Below, piece by piece: positions 1 through 7,758 of a stretch of 39,782 nucleotides of DNA. The stretch lies in NCBI GenBank assembly GCA_004210455.1, contig SEFA01000062.1, forward strand, positions 1 to 39,782. Direction: 5' to 3'. The DNA comes from Rubrivivax sp. Lineage in GTDB: Bacteria > Pseudomonadota > Gammaproteobacteria > Burkholderiales > Burkholderiaceae_C. Made by a program: the position numbers and the translations under genes. The notes under the pieces are model-generated. The model was not told the DNA's origin, made no database searches, and saw nothing but the letters and a program-made list of their open reading frames with translations. Position 1 is the stretch's first letter; each line of letters starts with the position of its first letter.

Positions 1-2
1 TC

Positions 3-143
3 CCCACCCCGTCCAGCGGGAAACCGGCAACTCACGGGCCCGCCGCCGGCATCAATGTCCCCAGTCCGGGCGGGGCGTGGAGGCATTGGCTACCATCGCC
101 GCAGGACTTCAAGGCCGCCTGCACCCGGGCCGACAAGAACTGA
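3..143 (+). CDS. 3' end of an unidentified protein gene (partial)
   Basis: An open frame runs in from the left edge and stops at TGA 141-143, giving a 46-residue C-terminus that includes GINVPSPGGAWRHWLPS and ends TRADKN. The composition (Trp, Asp, Lys mixed with Pro/Gly) looks like a real protein end rather than a shadow of another gene, and the next gene starts 54 bases later. I do not recognise the family and the N-terminus is outside the window. No clear terminator follows it. Confidence 0.45.
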   Translation, partial: PTPSSGKPATHGPAAGINVPSPGGAWRHWLPSPQDFKAACTRADKN

Positions 144-197
144 CCCTGGGGCGCATCCGACCAACCTTCTTTCGCAGCTTTTCCGGACGAGGGACCC

Positions 198-1538
198 ATG
201 GACCAGGACCTGTTGTCGCCCACGTCGAGCGCCGCCCCCCGGGCGATTGACGTGATCCCCGAGGCCGCTGGCGCGCCGCCGCTGCCGCCCGCCGGATTGA
301 CGCTGCTGCAGCGCCTGTTCTCGGCCTATCCGGGCAGCGTCGGGCTGCGGCTGGGGCACTGGGCGACGCGACTGGGCCGGCAGGCGCACCAGCCGGCCGA
401 GTTCACCCTGGTCCTGAACGATCCCACCGCGCTGCGGCGCCTGCTGCTGGGGCGCGACCCGCTGCGTTTCGCCGAGGCTTACTTCTCCGGACAGATCGAC
501 GTCGAGGGGGACTTCTTCGCCGCGCTGCAACTCAAGGACCACCTGCCGGAACTGACGCTCTCCTGGGGCGACCGCCTGCGCCTGGCCGTGCGGCTGCTGG
601 CGCCGGTGCCGCCCGCGACCGACGCCGAACTGCGCGCCGACGGCGTGCGCCGCCACACGCGGGCCGAGAACAAGGCCGCGATCGCCTTCCATTACGACCT
701 GTCCAACGACTTCTACGCGCTGTGGCTGGACCCGGCGATGGTCTATTCCTGCGCGTATTACGAGACCGACGACACCCCGCTGGCACGCGCCCAGTGGTCC
801 AAGCTGGACCACATCTGCCGCAAGCTGCGCCTGCAGCCCGGCGAGGAACTGCTGGACATCGGCTGCGGCTGGGGAGCGCTGGTGATGCATGCGGCGCGTC
901 ATTACGGCGTGAAGGCCATCGGCATCACGCTGTCGGAACGCCAGTGGGCGCTTGCGCGGGAGCGCATCGCCGCGGCGGGTCTGCAGGGGCAGGTGGAGGT
1001 CCGACTGTGCGACTACCGGGACATGACGGGCCAGTTCGACAAGATTGCCAGCGTCGGCATGTTCGAGCACGTCGGCCTGAAGAACCTGCCGACCTACTTT
1101 GCCAGCGTGAACCGGCTGCTCAAGCCGGCGGGGCTGTTCCTGAACCACGGCATCACCCATGAGGAGGACGGCTGGGGGCAGGCCTTGTCGTCGACGTTCA
1201 TCAACCGCTACGTCTTTCCGGACGGCGAGTTGGACCGGGTGAGCAACGTGATGCGGGTGATGGAGCAGGAGCAGTTCGAACTCCACGACGTCGAAGCGCT
1301 GCGCATGCATTACGCGAAAACGCTGCGTGCCTGGGTCGCGACGCTGGAGGAGGGGCACGACCAGGCGTTGCAGTACGTGGACGAAGCGCATTACCGGATC
1401 TGGCGCCTGTACATGGCGGCCTCGGCGCTGGAATTCGAAACCGGCGAACTGGGCCTGTACCAGATCCTGGCCAGCAAGCGCGACGGCGGGCCGGCTCCGG
1501 TGCCGTTGACGCGGCGCTACATGTACGAGGTGAGGTAG
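198..1538 (+). CDS. cfa: Cyclopropane-fatty-acyl-phospholipid synthase
   Basis: Methylates cis double bonds of membrane phospholipid acyl chains from S-adenosylmethionine to make cyclopropane fatty acids, acting at the inner membrane in stress and stationary phase. The 446-residue protein has an N-terminal lipid-binding region (about 70-150), then HYDLSNDFY (165-173), MVYSCAYY (181-188, the family's conserved Cys segment) and the SAM-binding glycine motif LLDIGCGWG (218-226), followed by a full methyltransferase domain. It is slightly longer than the E. coli enzyme because of a Pro/Ala-rich N-terminus. The start at 198 has a GAGGGA ribosome site just upstream. It stands alone; the next gene, flagellin, has its own promoter starting about 20 bases after this stop, so the neighbourhood does not imply a flagellar role. 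The family call is secure. Confidence 0.95.
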   Translation: MDQDLLSPTSSAAPRAIDVIPEAAGAPPLPPAGLTLLQRLFSAYPGSVGLRLGHWATRLGRQAHQPAEFTLVLNDPTALRRLLLGRDPLRFAEAYFSGQIDVEGDFFAALQLKDHLPELTLSWGDRLRLAVRLLAPVPPATDAELRADGVRRHTRAENKAAIAFHYDLSNDFYALWLDPAMVYSCAYYETDDTPLARAQWSKLDHICRKLRLQPGEELLDIGCGWGALVMHAARHYGVKAIGITLSERQWALARERIAAAGLQGQVEVRLCDYRDMTGQFDKIASVGMFEHVGLKNLPTYFASVNRLLKPAGLFLNHGITHEEDGWGQALSSTFINRYVFPDGELDRVSNVMRVMEQEQFELHDVEALRMHYAKTLRAWVATLEEGHDQALQYVDEAHYRIWRLYMAASALEFETGELGLYQILASKRDGGPAPVPLTRRYMYEVR

Positions 1539-1558
1539 GCGTTTTTTCTCCCCCCGCA

Positions 1559-1586
1559 TTTAAGTCGCCCGGACAACCGGTCGTCC
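1559..1586 (+). promoter_or_regulatory. Candidate flagellar sigma promoter for the flagellin gene
   Basis: TTTAAGT (1559-1565), an 11-base spacer, then CCGGTCGTCC (1577-1586). The same element with identical spacing lies upstream of fliD at 29521-29548; I saw no other copy in the window. The AT-rich first block stands out in such GC-rich DNA. It resembles a sigma-28 promoter (TAAAGTTT-N11-GCCGATAA) but with a divergent second block and shorter effective spacing. Transcription would start about 75 bases before the flagellin start. Recognition by the FliA/LafS encoded at 33491 is inference. Confidence 0.6.
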
Positions 1587-1666
1587 TGTGAGTGGGAGGG
1601 CAGCTCAAGCCCTTCGATCAACGAAGCGCCCCGGCGCTTGCCCACACTCTCAAGGAGCGAATCACC

Positions 1667-2545
1667 ATGTTGAGCCTGCACACCAATGCCTCGGCCCTGT
1701 CGACCCAGAACTCGCTGAGCTCGACGCAGAAGAGCCTGGCCACGTCGATGACCCGCCTGGGGACCGGCTTCCGCGTCAACTCCGCGATGGACGATGCGGC
1801 CGGCCTGCAGATCGCCACGCGTCTGGACGCGCAGACCCGCGGCATGGCCGTGGCCCAGCGCAACACGCAGAACGGCATCTCGATGCTGCAGACCGGCGAA
1901 GGCGCGCTGAACGAAGTCAGCAACATCCTGCTGCGCATGAAGGACCTGGCGACGGAAGCCTTCTCGGCCTCGTCGACCGCGACCGACAAGACCGCGATGC
2001 AGGGCGAGTACGACGCGCTCGGCACCGAACTGACCAACATCATCAAGAACACGTCCTTCGGCGGCACGCAGCTGTTCTCGGACGGCGCGACCATCGACGG
2101 CACGCTGGGCAAGATGTCCGCCGCGATGAGCTTCCAGATCGGCGCCTCGGCCGGCGAATCGATGTCGGTGGACGTCAGCACGCAGCTGACCGCGCTGACG
2201 ACGGCGCTGGGCACGGTGTCGACGCAGTATGCCGCCACGCCGGCCGCCGGCACCGAACTGTCGGCCGCGACGAACGCCATGCTGACCACCATCGGCGGCG
2301 CGATCGACAAGGTCGGCGAACTGCGCGCCTCCTTCGGTGCCGCAGCCAACCGCCTGGACCATGTCTACAACAACCTGCAGAACATGAGCACCAACACGGC
2401 CGCCGCCAAGGGCCGGATCATGGACACGGACTACGCCGCCGAATCGTCGACGATGACGACCAAGCAGATGCTGATGCAGTCGGGCACGGCGATGCTCAAG
2501 CAGAGCAACAGCATGTCCGGCCTGGTCATGTCGCTGCTGGGCTGA
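1667..2545 (+). CDS. lafA: Lateral-type flagellin (filament subunit)
   Basis: Structural subunit of the flagellar filament, exported through the flagellar type III apparatus and polymerised under the FliD cap. The start MLSLHTNASAL is chosen at 1667 because AAGGAG lies directly upstream; the frame is open further 5' but without a good start. The 292-residue protein has the D0/D1 N-terminal helices (residues 1-150, with RLGTGFRVNSAMDDAAGLQIATR) and the C-terminal D0 (about 215-292, ending SGLVMSLLG). The variable middle is very short, as in lateral flagellins, so D2/D3 outer domains are essentially absent. It lies about 28 kb from its cap gene fliD, separated by metabolic and accessory genes, but shares a promoter motif with it. 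It is followed by a strong terminator. No second flagellin gene is seen in this window. Confidence 0.93.
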   Translation: MLSLHTNASALSTQNSLSSTQKSLATSMTRLGTGFRVNSAMDDAAGLQIATRLDAQTRGMAVAQRNTQNGISMLQTGEGALNEVSNILLRMKDLATEAFSASSTATDKTAMQGEYDALGTELTNIIKNTSFGGTQLFSDGATIDGTLGKMSAAMSFQIGASAGESMSVDVSTQLTALTTALGTVSTQYAATPAAGTELSAATNAMLTTIGGAIDKVGELRASFGAAANRLDHVYNNLQNMSTNTAAAKGRIMDTDYAAESSTMTTKQMLMQSGTAMLKQSNSMSGLVMSLLG

Positions 2546-2553
2546 TGACCGCG

Positions 2554-2575
2554 GGGCGCGCCGCGCGGCGCGCCC
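2554..2575 (+). repeat. Perfect GC palindrome after flagellin stop
   Basis: GGGCGCGCC, loop GCGC, GGCGCGCCC: a nine-base-pair perfect stem nine bases after the flagellin stop codon. No T-run follows, so it is not an intrinsic terminator by itself. It could stabilise the 3' end of the abundant flagellin mRNA; the real terminator is the next hairpin. Confidence 0.55.
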
Positions 2576-2590
2576 GACGACATCGACGCG

Positions 2591-2626
2591 AGGGCTGGAC
2601 GGCGACGTCCGGCCCTTTCCTTTTCC
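2591..2626 (+). terminator. Intrinsic terminator of the flagellin transcript
   Basis: An 11-base-pair stem (2591-2601 with 2606-2616, one G-T wobble) closed by a GCGA tetraloop and followed by TTTCCTTTTCC. This is the classic Rho-independent form and fits a highly expressed single-gene transcript. It would separate the flagellin from the FliK-like gene starting 36 bases later. Confidence 0.85.
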
Positions 2627-2661
2627 AACGGCACGGACACGTGCGGACGAGGCGGGGGCAC

Positions 2662-3681
2662 ATGGCGGGGGCAACATCGAATGCCGGCGCGGTCGGCGGC
2701 GTGAGCGGCGTCAATGGCGTCAACGGCATCAGCGGCGTCGGACGGCTTCAGTCGTCCCTCCGCGAGTTTTCCGGCCTGATGCCCGGCGCGGTGCTGCTCC
2801 TGTCCGGCAGCGGCGATCGCGGCGGCGACCGCGGCGGCACATCCGGATGGCGGCTGGAATCGCTGGACAGCGGCGAAGTCATGACGCTGATCGAGCTGCC
2901 GCTGGACGACCTGCTGCCGGGCGACCAGGTGCTGCTGCGCGTGCGCGCGGTGGTGCCACGGATGGAGCTGGAAGTGATCGAGCGCCGTCGGAATCCTGGC
3001 CGTCCCGACATGGCCGGTGGCGACGGAGGCGCCGCTGGTCGTACCCGGAACGACGGCGCGACACCCAGCGGCTGGGGACTGCTCACGGCGCTGCGTGTCG
3101 ACCTGGCGTCATGGCGGCGGCAGATGCTGACGCCCGTCGTCGACCCCCCCGCGCCGCGCACGCCGGCGGGGTTGGTGTCGGCGTGGACGCTGGCGCTCGC
3201 GCATGGGCAGGTGCCGGTCGGGCCGTGGGGCAAGCCGTTGTGGCTGCTGCCGCTCGCGTACTGGGTGCGCGGCGACCGCGGCGACCGCGGCGACGGTGGC
3301 GACGACGCGACGCACGCGACGCACGCGCTGTACGCCTCGCCCGCGCCGCGTGCGCCATCGACCCCCGAGAGCCTCGCGGCGGGCGAGGAGCCTGCGCTGA
3401 GCCTGCTGCTGCGCTGGCGCGGCGAGGCGGTCGCCTTGCAGCTCCAGGGCACGCGCGCGGCGTTGTCCCTCACCGTCCTCGCCGAGCATGAGCAGGTGCT
3501 GACGGCGCTGCGGGGCGAGCTTGCGCGCGTCGTCGCGGCACTGGTGCGGGCCGGTTTCCGTCTGCGGCGCCTGGGCTGGCGCAGGCAACCGCTGTGGGTG
3601 CCGGTGGACCCGTCGCCGCCGATGCGTTCGGACGCGACCCTGCTGACCGCGGCGGCGGAGCTGGTGACGGCGCTGGGGTAG
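2662..3681 (+). CDS. FliK-like (hook-length control family-like) protein of unclear role
   Basis: A 339-residue protein; start at ATG 2662 with a GGCGGGGG stretch upstream (GTG 2641 in frame is an alternative). Residues about 1-20 are a low-complexity SGVNGVNGISGV run. Near residues 70-105 is a beta-rich segment (EVMTLIELPLDDLLPGDQVLLRVRAV is split here as EVMTLIELPLDDLL and PGDQVLLRVRAV) resembling the N-terminal domain of FliK-like proteins. The C-terminal 80 residues (LSLTVLAEHEQVLTALRGEL onward) look like the helix-strand pattern of the FliK secretion domain. Two Arg/Gly/Asp-rich linkers from GGCGACCGC-type repeats divide the domains. A canonical fliK exists elsewhere in the cluster (31702), so this would be a second, divergent member or an unrelated late flagellar accessory protein. 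Codon third positions support coding. Function is inferred only from weak similarity and position after flagellin. Confidence 0.6.
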   Translation: MAGATSNAGAVGGVSGVNGVNGISGVGRLQSSLREFSGLMPGAVLLLSGSGDRGGDRGGTSGWRLESLDSGEVMTLIELPLDDLLPGDQVLLRVRAVVPRMELEVIERRRNPGRPDMAGGDGGAAGRTRNDGATPSGWGLLTALRVDLASWRRQMLTPVVDPPAPRTPAGLVSAWTLALAHGQVPVGPWGKPLWLLPLAYWVRGDRGDRGDGGDDATHATHALYASPAPRAPSTPESLAAGEEPALSLLLRWRGEAVALQLQGTRAALSLTVLAEHEQVLTALRGELARVVAALVRAGFRLRRLGWRRQPLWVPVDPSPPMRSDATLLTAAAELVTALG

Positions 3682-3709
3682 GGTCGGGCCGGCGCTAAGA
3701 TCCCTCGCC

Positions 3710-4297
3710 ATGGGAATCCGTCATGACGAAGTCAAGCACTGGCGGACGGCGATCGATCAAGGCGCCTTCGGCGTCTGGGACTTGAATCCGCCGCTGGAGC
3801 TGGTGCATTACTCACCGCGCTGGAAGGAGCACCTGGGCTTTCCGCATCCCGAACAGCCCGACAGCACCGCGTTCTGGCGCTGCCGCGTCCATCCCGACGA
3901 CCTCGACGCGATGATGCTGACGCTGCGCGCGCACCTCGACGGTTTCACCGACACCTATGAACAGCGCTTCCGGTTGCGCAGCAACGGCTCCGGTTATCGG
4001 AGCGTGCTGTCGCGCGGCCGGGTGGTGCAGCGCGACCACCGGGGCAACGTGCAGCGCATGCTGGGCACGATGGTGGACCTGACCGAGCGGCCAGTGGCGC
4101 CCTACGACAACCGCTACCTCGGCGAGGACGTGCCGGCCGGCGCGCTGGGCTGCACGCCCTTCCATGCGCTGCTGGGCTTGAGTCGTATCGAACCCGAGGC
4201 GCACGAGATGCTGCCGGCGGATGACGCAGGGCGGCTGCTGGACCAGCTCGCGGAGATCCTGGCGCTCTCCTTCCGTCAGGCCACCAGCAGGGCCTGA
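3710..4297 (+). CDS. Single PAS-domain (PAS_3-fold) protein
   Basis: A 195-residue protein whose residues about 10-125 form one PAS domain of the PAS_3 type: FGVWDLNPPLELVHYSPRWK at the start, the HPDDLDAM turn, an YEQRFRLRSNGSGYRSVLSR sheet and the terminal LGTMVDLTER, which normally marks the end of a PAS/PAC unit. After that comes about 65 residues with no recognised output domain: no kinase, GGDEF, EAL or helix-turn-helix. PAS domains bind ligands such as haem, flavin or small acids and sense redox or metabolites; the ligand is not predictable here. It follows the FliK-like gene by 28 bases in the same direction, so it may be co-transcribed. Possible role as a sensor adaptor for motility is inference from position only. 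Confidence 0.75.
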   Translation: MGIRHDEVKHWRTAIDQGAFGVWDLNPPLELVHYSPRWKEHLGFPHPEQPDSTAFWRCRVHPDDLDAMMLTLRAHLDGFTDTYEQRFRLRSNGSGYRSVLSRGRVVQRDHRGNVQRMLGTMVDLTERPVAPYDNRYLGEDVPAGALGCTPFHALLGLSRIEPEAHEMLPADDAGRLLDQLAEILALSFRQATSRA

Positions 4298-4591
4298 ACG
4301 GTACGGCGCGCCCCCCGAGGTTGGCTTTCAAACGCCGCCGGCGGAGACGCTCGGTCCCGCAAGCAGTCGCGCCGTCACCGTGATCGCCACGGTGCTGGTG
4401 GCCGTGATCCTGATGATGAATGCGGCGATGTTGTGGTCGCAGTGGCGAGCTTAGGTGGCGATCTTCGGGGCGGCAGGCGGCCGCACGCCGGCGATCAGGC
4501 CGCGCGCGACATCCTGTTCAGGGTGATGGTCACGGTCTACAACGACACCGGCGACGAGAACGTGCCGGTGCAGTGGACCGATCCTTGAGCC
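4298..4591. other. Intergenic stretch, possible remnant of a small membrane protein gene
   Basis: No confident gene. One frame (overlapping the PAS gene end, stop at 4452-4454) encodes a hydrophobic segment VTVIATVLVAVILMMNAAML followed by WSQWRA. A second frame, ending at TGA 4586-4588, finishes with RVMVTVYNDTGDENVPVQW, which reads like a natural protein tail. Both could be pieces of one short membrane protein joined by a frameshift, or chance. No convincing start codon with a ribosome site supports either. The region separates plus-strand genes from the end of the convergent sugar-acid operon; no terminator was seen. Confidence 0.25.
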
Positions 4592-6169
4592 TCAGGTCAC
4601 CGGCGCCGGATTGAACAGCACCAGCGCGTTCGCGAGCTTGTGCTGCTCCGCCCAGGTCTTCTTGCCGGAGGCGACGTCCAGCATCATGCGGAACATCTCC
4701 CAGCCCATCTCCTGGATGGACTTCTCGCCGTCGGCGATCTGGCCGGCGTTGATGTCCATCAGGTCGTGCCAGCGGCGCGCCAGGTCGCTGCGCGTCGCGA
4801 CCTTGATCACCGGGCATTCCGCCAGGCCGTAGGGCGTGCCGCGGCCCGTCGTGAAGACGTGCAGGTTCATGCCCGCGGCCAGCTGCAGCGTGCCGCAGAT
4901 GAAGTCGCTGGCCGGCGTGGCCGCGTAGATCAGCCCGCGCTGCTCGCGCGTCAGCTTGTTGCCCGGCGACAGCACGCCCGAGATCGCCGAGCTGCCGCTC
5001 TTCACGATCGAGCCCATCGCCTTCTCGACGATGTTGGACAGCCCGCCCTTCTTGTTGCCCGGTGTGGTGTTGGCGCTGCGGTCGACGCTGCCGCGTTCCA
5101 GGTAGGCGTCGTACCACGCCATCTCGCGCACCATCGCTTCCGCCACCTCGGGCGAGCTCGCGCGAGAGGTCAGCTGCGCGATGCCGTCGCGGACTTCGGT
5201 GTTCTCGCTGAACATCACCGTGGCGCCCGCGCGCACCAGCAGGTCCGCGCAGTAGCCCACCGTCGGATTCGCCGTGACGCCAGAGAACGCATCGCTGCCG
5301 CCGCACTGCACGCCGACCACCAGCTCCGACGCCGGCACCGTCTCGCGACGGCGCTGGTTCAGGCGCTCCAGGTGGAAGGCCGCCTGCGTCATCACCGAAT
5401 CGATCATCGACATGAAACCGACGTGCTTGGCGTCCTGCAGGCAGACGACGTCGAGCGCCTCCGCGGCGACGCCGTCCACGCCCTGGCCGCGCTGATCCGC
5501 GATCGGGATCACGCCCGGCGGCATCAGCCGCTCGGGCTGCAGCTTCTCGCAGCCCAGGCTGACCACCATCACCTCGCCGCCGAAGTTCGGGTTCAGACTG
5601 ATGTTGCGCACCGTGCGGATCGGGATCACCGCGTCGGGCGCGTCGATCGCGACGCCGCAGCCGTAGGTGTGCGCCAGGCCGACGACGTCGTCGACGTTCG
5701 GGTACTTCGGCAGCAGCTCGCGCTTGATGCGCTCCACCGCGAACTCGACCACTCCCGCCACGCATTGCACCGTCTGCGTGATCGCCAGGATGTTGCGCGT
5801 GCCCACCGAGCCGTCCGCGTTGCGGTAGCCCTGGAAGGTGTAGCCCGCCAGCGGCTCCAGCGCGGGCGCCTTCACCGTGGCCATGGGCAGGCCTTCGAGC
5901 TCGCGCGCCGGCGGCATGCGCAGCAGGCGCTCGTGCACCCAGCTGCCGGCCGGGATGTCCTGCAGCGCATAACCGATCGGGACGTTGTAGCGCAGCACCG
6001 CGGTGTCCGCGGGCAGGTCGACCAGCGCGACCTTGTGGCCCTGCGGCACCTGGTTGCGCAGCACCAGCCCGGAGGGCAGCACCGTGCCTTCGGGCAGTCC
6101 GCCGTCGTTGGCGACGATGGCGACGTTGTCGGCCTCGTGCATCTGGATGGTCAGCGGGGAGGTGATCAT
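4592..6169 (-). CDS. garD: Galactarate dehydratase
   Basis: Cytoplasmic metal-dependent dehydratase (UxaA/GarD family) converting meso-galactarate to 5-dehydro-4-deoxy-D-glucarate, the substrate of KdgD. The 525 residues match the full length of the E. coli enzyme (about 523). The N-terminal SAF-type domain (to about 95) has [11 protein letters not shown] and [12 protein letters not shown]. The linker has the family signature [18 protein letters not shown], and the catalytic C-terminal part has [48 protein letters not shown] and GNKKGG, ending FNPAPVT exactly as in E. coli. It is the last gene of a four-gene minus-strand operon, 103 bases after the permease gene. The start at 6169 is backed by a purine-rich CAGGACCTCGCC leader. 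The galactarate rather than altronate assignment rests on recalled overall similarity to GarD and on the neighbours. Confidence 0.93.
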   Translation of the reverse strand: MITSPLTIQMHEADNVAIVANDGGLPEGTVLPSGLVLRNQVPQGHKVALVDLPADTAVLRYNVPIGYALQDIPAGSWVHERLLRMPPARELEGLPMATVKAPALEPLAGYTFQGYRNADGSVGTRNILAITQTVQCVAGVVEFAVERIKRELLPKYPNVDDVVGLAHTYGCGVAIDAPDAVIPIRTVRNISLNPNFGGEVMVVSLGCEKLQPERLMPPGVIPIADQRGQGVDGVAAEALDVVCLQDAKHVGFMSMIDSVMTQAAFHLERLNQRRRETVPASELVVGVQCGGSDAFSGVTANPTVGYCADLLVRAGATVMFSENTEVRDGIAQLTSRASSPEVAEAMVREMAWYDAYLERGSVDRSANTTPGNKKGGLSNIVEKAMGSIVKSGSSAISGVLSPGNKLTREQRGLIYAATPASDFICGTLQLAAGMNLHVFTTGRGTPYGLAECPVIKVATRSDLARRWHDLMDINAGQIADGEKSIQEMGWEMFRMMLDVASGKKTWAEQHKLANALVLFNPAPVT

Positions 6170-6226
6170 GGCGAGGTCCTGGGTCGATTCAACCTGGGGA
6201 AAGGGAACGAGAAAGGCGGCGGGGAA

Positions 6227-6256
6227 GGCGAAGACGCGATTCTCGGCGCCTTCGCC
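6227..6256 (-). repeat. Hairpin between permease and garD
   Basis: GGCGAAG (6227-6233) and CTTCGCC (6250-6256) can pair over a 16-base loop in the 103-base gap between the two genes. No T-run follows on the transcribed strand. It may act as an mRNA processing or partial attenuation structure that sets garD expression below that of the upstream genes; that is inference. Confidence 0.35.
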
Positions 6257-6272
6257 TCCGGGCTTTCAGAGT

Positions 6273-7625
6273 TCAGACGGGCTTCAGTTCGACGCGCTTG
6301 ATCTCGCCGACGATGAGCAGGTAACTCGCCACCGCGATCAGGGCGTGCGCGCCGACGAAGATCAGCGCGCCGTTGAAGGACTTGGTCGTCTGCACGATGT
6401 AGCCGATCACGATGGGCGTCACGATGCCCGCGACGTTGCCGAAGGTGTTGAACAGCGCGCCCGACAGGCCGGCGATCTCCTTGGGCGAGGTGTCCGACAC
6501 CACCGCCCAGCCCAGGGCGCCCAGGCCCTTGCCGAAGAAGGCCAGCGCCATGATGCCGACCACGACGGCCTCGATGCCGACGTAGTTGCATGCGATCATC
6601 GAGGTCGACAGCAGCATGCCGACGACGATCGGCACCTTGCGGGCGAAGGTCAGCGAATGGCCGCGACGCAGCAGCCAGTCCGAGATCACGCCGCCCAGCA
6701 CGCCGCCGGCGAAGCCGCAGATCGCGGGCAGCGCCGCGACGATGCCGGCGTTGAGCAGCGACATGCCGCGTTCCTTGACCAGGTAGATCGGGAACCAGGT
6801 CAGGAAGAAATAGGTGAGCACGTTCACGCAGTACTGCGCGATGTAGACGCCCATCAGCATGCGGTTGCCCAGCAGCTGCTTGAGGTAGCCGAGCTTGGGG
6901 CCGGACGCTTCCTTGGCCTGGCCGCTGGACAGCAGCGCGCCGCCGGACTCGATGTGCTCGCGTTCCGCGGCCGTGATGGTCGGATGATCGGCCGGGCTGT
7001 TGTACATGGTGCGCATCCACACCACGCTCATCACGATGCCCAGCGCGCCCATGAAGTAGAAGACCTCGGACCAGCCGACCGCGTGCACGATCCACGCCAT
7101 GATGGGCGCGAACAGCACGGTGGCGAAGTACTGCGCCGAGTTGAAGATCGCCGAGGCGGTGCCGCGTTCCTTTACCGGGAACCAGGCGGCGACCATGCGG
7201 CCGTTGGCGGGGAAGGAGGGCGCCTCGGCCAGACCGACCATCAGGCGCATCAGGAACAGCGACGCGACGGCCAGCGGCAGGCCGAAGAGCATGGCGTCCA
7301 TGCCCATGTGATGCACGCTGCCCTGCAGCATGGTGAACAGCGACCAGAGCAGGATGCTCCAGGCGTAGACCTGCTTGGCGCCGAACCTGTCGAGCAGCCA
7401 GCCGCCGGGCAGCTGGCCCAGCACGTAGGACCAGCTGAAGGCCGAGAAGATGAAGCCCATCTGGATCGAGTCGATGCCCAGTTCCTTGGACAGGACGGGG
7501 CCGGCGACGCCGACCGTGGCGCGGTCCGCGTAATTCAGGACGGTCACGGCGAAGATCATCGCCAGCACGCCGAAGCGCGCGCGGCCGATGCCGCTCGTGG
7601 CCGAGGAGGAGAGGGATAACTGCAT
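6273..7625 (-). CDS. MFS hexarate (glucarate/galactarate) permease
   Basis: Inner-membrane major facilitator superfamily transporter, 450 residues with about 12 hydrophobic segments, of the anion:cation symporter family (GudP/GarP type). Visible hallmarks are the first helix RFGVLAMIFAVTVLNYADRA, the loop motif GQLPGGWLLDRFGAKQVY after the second helix, RLMVGLAEAPSFPANGRM in the fourth helix region and the AAWFPVKERGTASAIFNSAQY segment typical of glucarate/tartrate permeases. It should import D-glucarate and/or galactarate by proton symport. It lies between the semialdehyde dehydrogenase gene (133 bases upstream) and garD, in an operon dedicated to the same substrates. Which hexarate it prefers cannot be read from sequence, so no symbol is given. 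Confidence 0.88.
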   Translation of the reverse strand: MQLSLSSSATSGIGRARFGVLAMIFAVTVLNYADRATVGVAGPVLSKELGIDSIQMGFIFSAFSWSYVLGQLPGGWLLDRFGAKQVYAWSILLWSLFTMLQGSVHHMGMDAMLFGLPLAVASLFLMRLMVGLAEAPSFPANGRMVAAWFPVKERGTASAIFNSAQYFATVLFAPIMAWIVHAVGWSEVFYFMGALGIVMSVVWMRTMYNSPADHPTITAAEREHIESGGALLSSGQAKEASGPKLGYLKQLLGNRMLMGVYIAQYCVNVLTYFFLTWFPIYLVKERGMSLLNAGIVAALPAICGFAGGVLGGVISDWLLRRGHSLTFARKVPIVVGMLLSTSMIACNYVGIEAVVVGIMALAFFGKGLGALGWAVVSDTSPKEIAGLSGALFNTFGNVAGIVTPIVIGYIVQTTKSFNGALIFVGAHALIAVASYLLIVGEIKRVELKPV

Positions 7626-7678
7626 GTTGTCTCCGGAATCGTATCGAGGCCGGTCTGCGCCGGCTTGCCTGGGGGGAG

Positions 7679-7702
7679 GGCGGGCCGCCCCGCGGGCCCG
7701 CC
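7679..7702 (-). repeat. Hairpin between dehydrogenase and permease genes
   Basis: GGCGGGCC (7679-7686) and GGCCCGCC (7695-7702) form an eight-base-pair stem over an eight-base loop in the 133-base gap. A second, weaker pair, GCACGG near 7715 and CCGTGC near 7740, lies just before it on the transcribed strand. Neither has a T-tract. They look like mRNA stability or polarity elements inside the operon. Confidence 0.35.
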
Positions 7703-7758
7703 GATTCGGTCAGGGCACGGTGCGGGCCTGGATCCTGCGCCGTGCCGTCATGCGTGGA

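Noticed and set aside
90-1559. Long minus-strand open frame opposite cfa (489 codons) and similar long frames opposite most genes
   Set aside because: High GC gives long antisense frames; the products are Arg/Ala/Gly-rich without domains, while the opposite strand has recognisable enzymes.
1538-1560. T-run GTTTTTTC after cfa as a terminator
   Set aside because: No stable stem could be found directly before the run.
4592-6169. Altronate dehydratase (uxaA) as identity of the dehydratase
   Set aside because: Length, SAF N-terminus, recalled similarity to GarD and the kdgD/dioxovalerate operon point to galactarate.
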